Shown here: positions 4,966 through 5,048 of the stretch, piece after piece
Layout of the letters: each line of letters starts with the position of its first letter
How positions within the stretch are numbered: the stretch's first letter is position 1
Assembly: GCA_964400655.1 (NCBI GenBank)
Contig: CAYNVN010000116.1
Span: 1 to 5,048 of the forward strand
Origin: B16-G9 sp964400655
Lineage (GTDB): Bacteria; Bacteroidota; Bacteroidia; Bacteroidales; F082
Direction: 5' to 3'
DNA length: 5,048 nucleotides
The notes under the pieces: generated by a model
What the model saw: only the letters and a program-made list of their open reading frames with translations
Databases searched by the model: none
What the model was told of the DNA's origin: nothing
Made by a program: the position numbers and the translations under genes

Positions 4966-5047
4966 CAAATTGCTTGAAATAATACAAAAGTAGTGTGCCG
5001 TATCCGGCACAAACGCAAGCGCCTTTTGTTTATTTCTACGCAATTTG
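4966..5047. repeat. Long imperfect palindrome, about 82 nt
   Basis: The whole stretch folds on itself. CAAATTGC (4966-4973) pairs with GCAATTTG (5040-5047). GAAATAA (4976-4982) pairs with TTATTTC (5030-5036). ACAAAAG (4984-4990) pairs with CTTTTGT (5023-5029). TGTGCCG (4994-5000) pairs with CGGCACA (5005-5011) around loop TATC. That is 29 base pairs with small interruptions and one 11-nt bulge (5012-5022). There is no coding potential. The structure ends one base before the window edge and pairing stops at 4965/5048, so it is probably complete. It may be a palindromic dispersed repeat or a miniature mobile element. A minus-strand TACTTTTG (4992-4985) inside it matches the -7 consensus. Confidence 0.75.
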
Positions 5048-5048
5048 C

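Noticed and set aside
5032..5042. TTTCTACGCA near the right edge, identical to ten bases at the start of the GIY-YIG gene (complement of 150-159), suggesting a second copy
   Set aside because: The match stops after ten bases, no ATG precedes it in the right place, and the bases are explained as the right arm of the palindrome.

Overview
The window looks like a chromosomal segment from a member of the Bacteroidota, probably a Bacteroidales or Marinilabiliales-type organism. Three things suggest this. The starts lack Shine-Dalgarno sequences. Several starts are preceded by exact matches to the Bacteroidota -7 box (TAnnTTTG). The cluster DUF3098 - uppP - truB is, from general knowledge, typical of this phylum. 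The assignment below phylum is inference.

Left part (1-1257, all minus strand): the start of a GIY-YIG nuclease gene cut by the window edge, a tRNA-Arg(CCU) just upstream of it, and a complete TalB-type transaldolase. The tRNA has its own candidate promoter, whose -33 box lies inside the end of the transaldolase gene. A 209-bp divergent spacer (1258-1466) separates these from the plus-strand operon. It holds one candidate -7 box for each direction and one inverted repeat.

Middle part (1467-4063, plus strand): four tightly packed genes read as one operon (spacings +11, -1 and -8 nt). They are a small two-helix membrane protein (DUF3098), undecaprenyl-diphosphatase UppP (cell-wall lipid carrier recycling), tRNA pseudouridine-55 synthase TruB, and a protein joining an N-terminal ATP-cone to a PD-(D/E)XK nuclease domain. 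The last gene is the most unusual member of the operon.

Right part (4060-5048): a minus-strand two-gene MNT/HEPN module converges on the operon, and the two stop codons overlap. The MNT nucleotidyltransferase has a perfect GSX10DXD motif. The HEPN partner lacks the canonical RX4-6H histidine at the expected place. The module has a well-formed promoter placed so close to the start codon that the mRNA would be essentially leaderless, and an 11-bp inverted repeat touches the -33 box (candidate operator). Parts of the module are visibly more A+T-rich than the operon.

The 273 nt to the right of the module (4776-5048) hold no convincing gene. Besides the promoter and operator, they contain a small hairpin with a repeated arm (4898-4932) and a long, nearly perfect palindrome (4966-5047). 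The palindrome resembles a dispersed palindromic repeat or a small non-autonomous element. The best candidates for something undescribed are the ATP-cone/nuclease fusion, the atypical HEPN module with its operator, and this palindrome.
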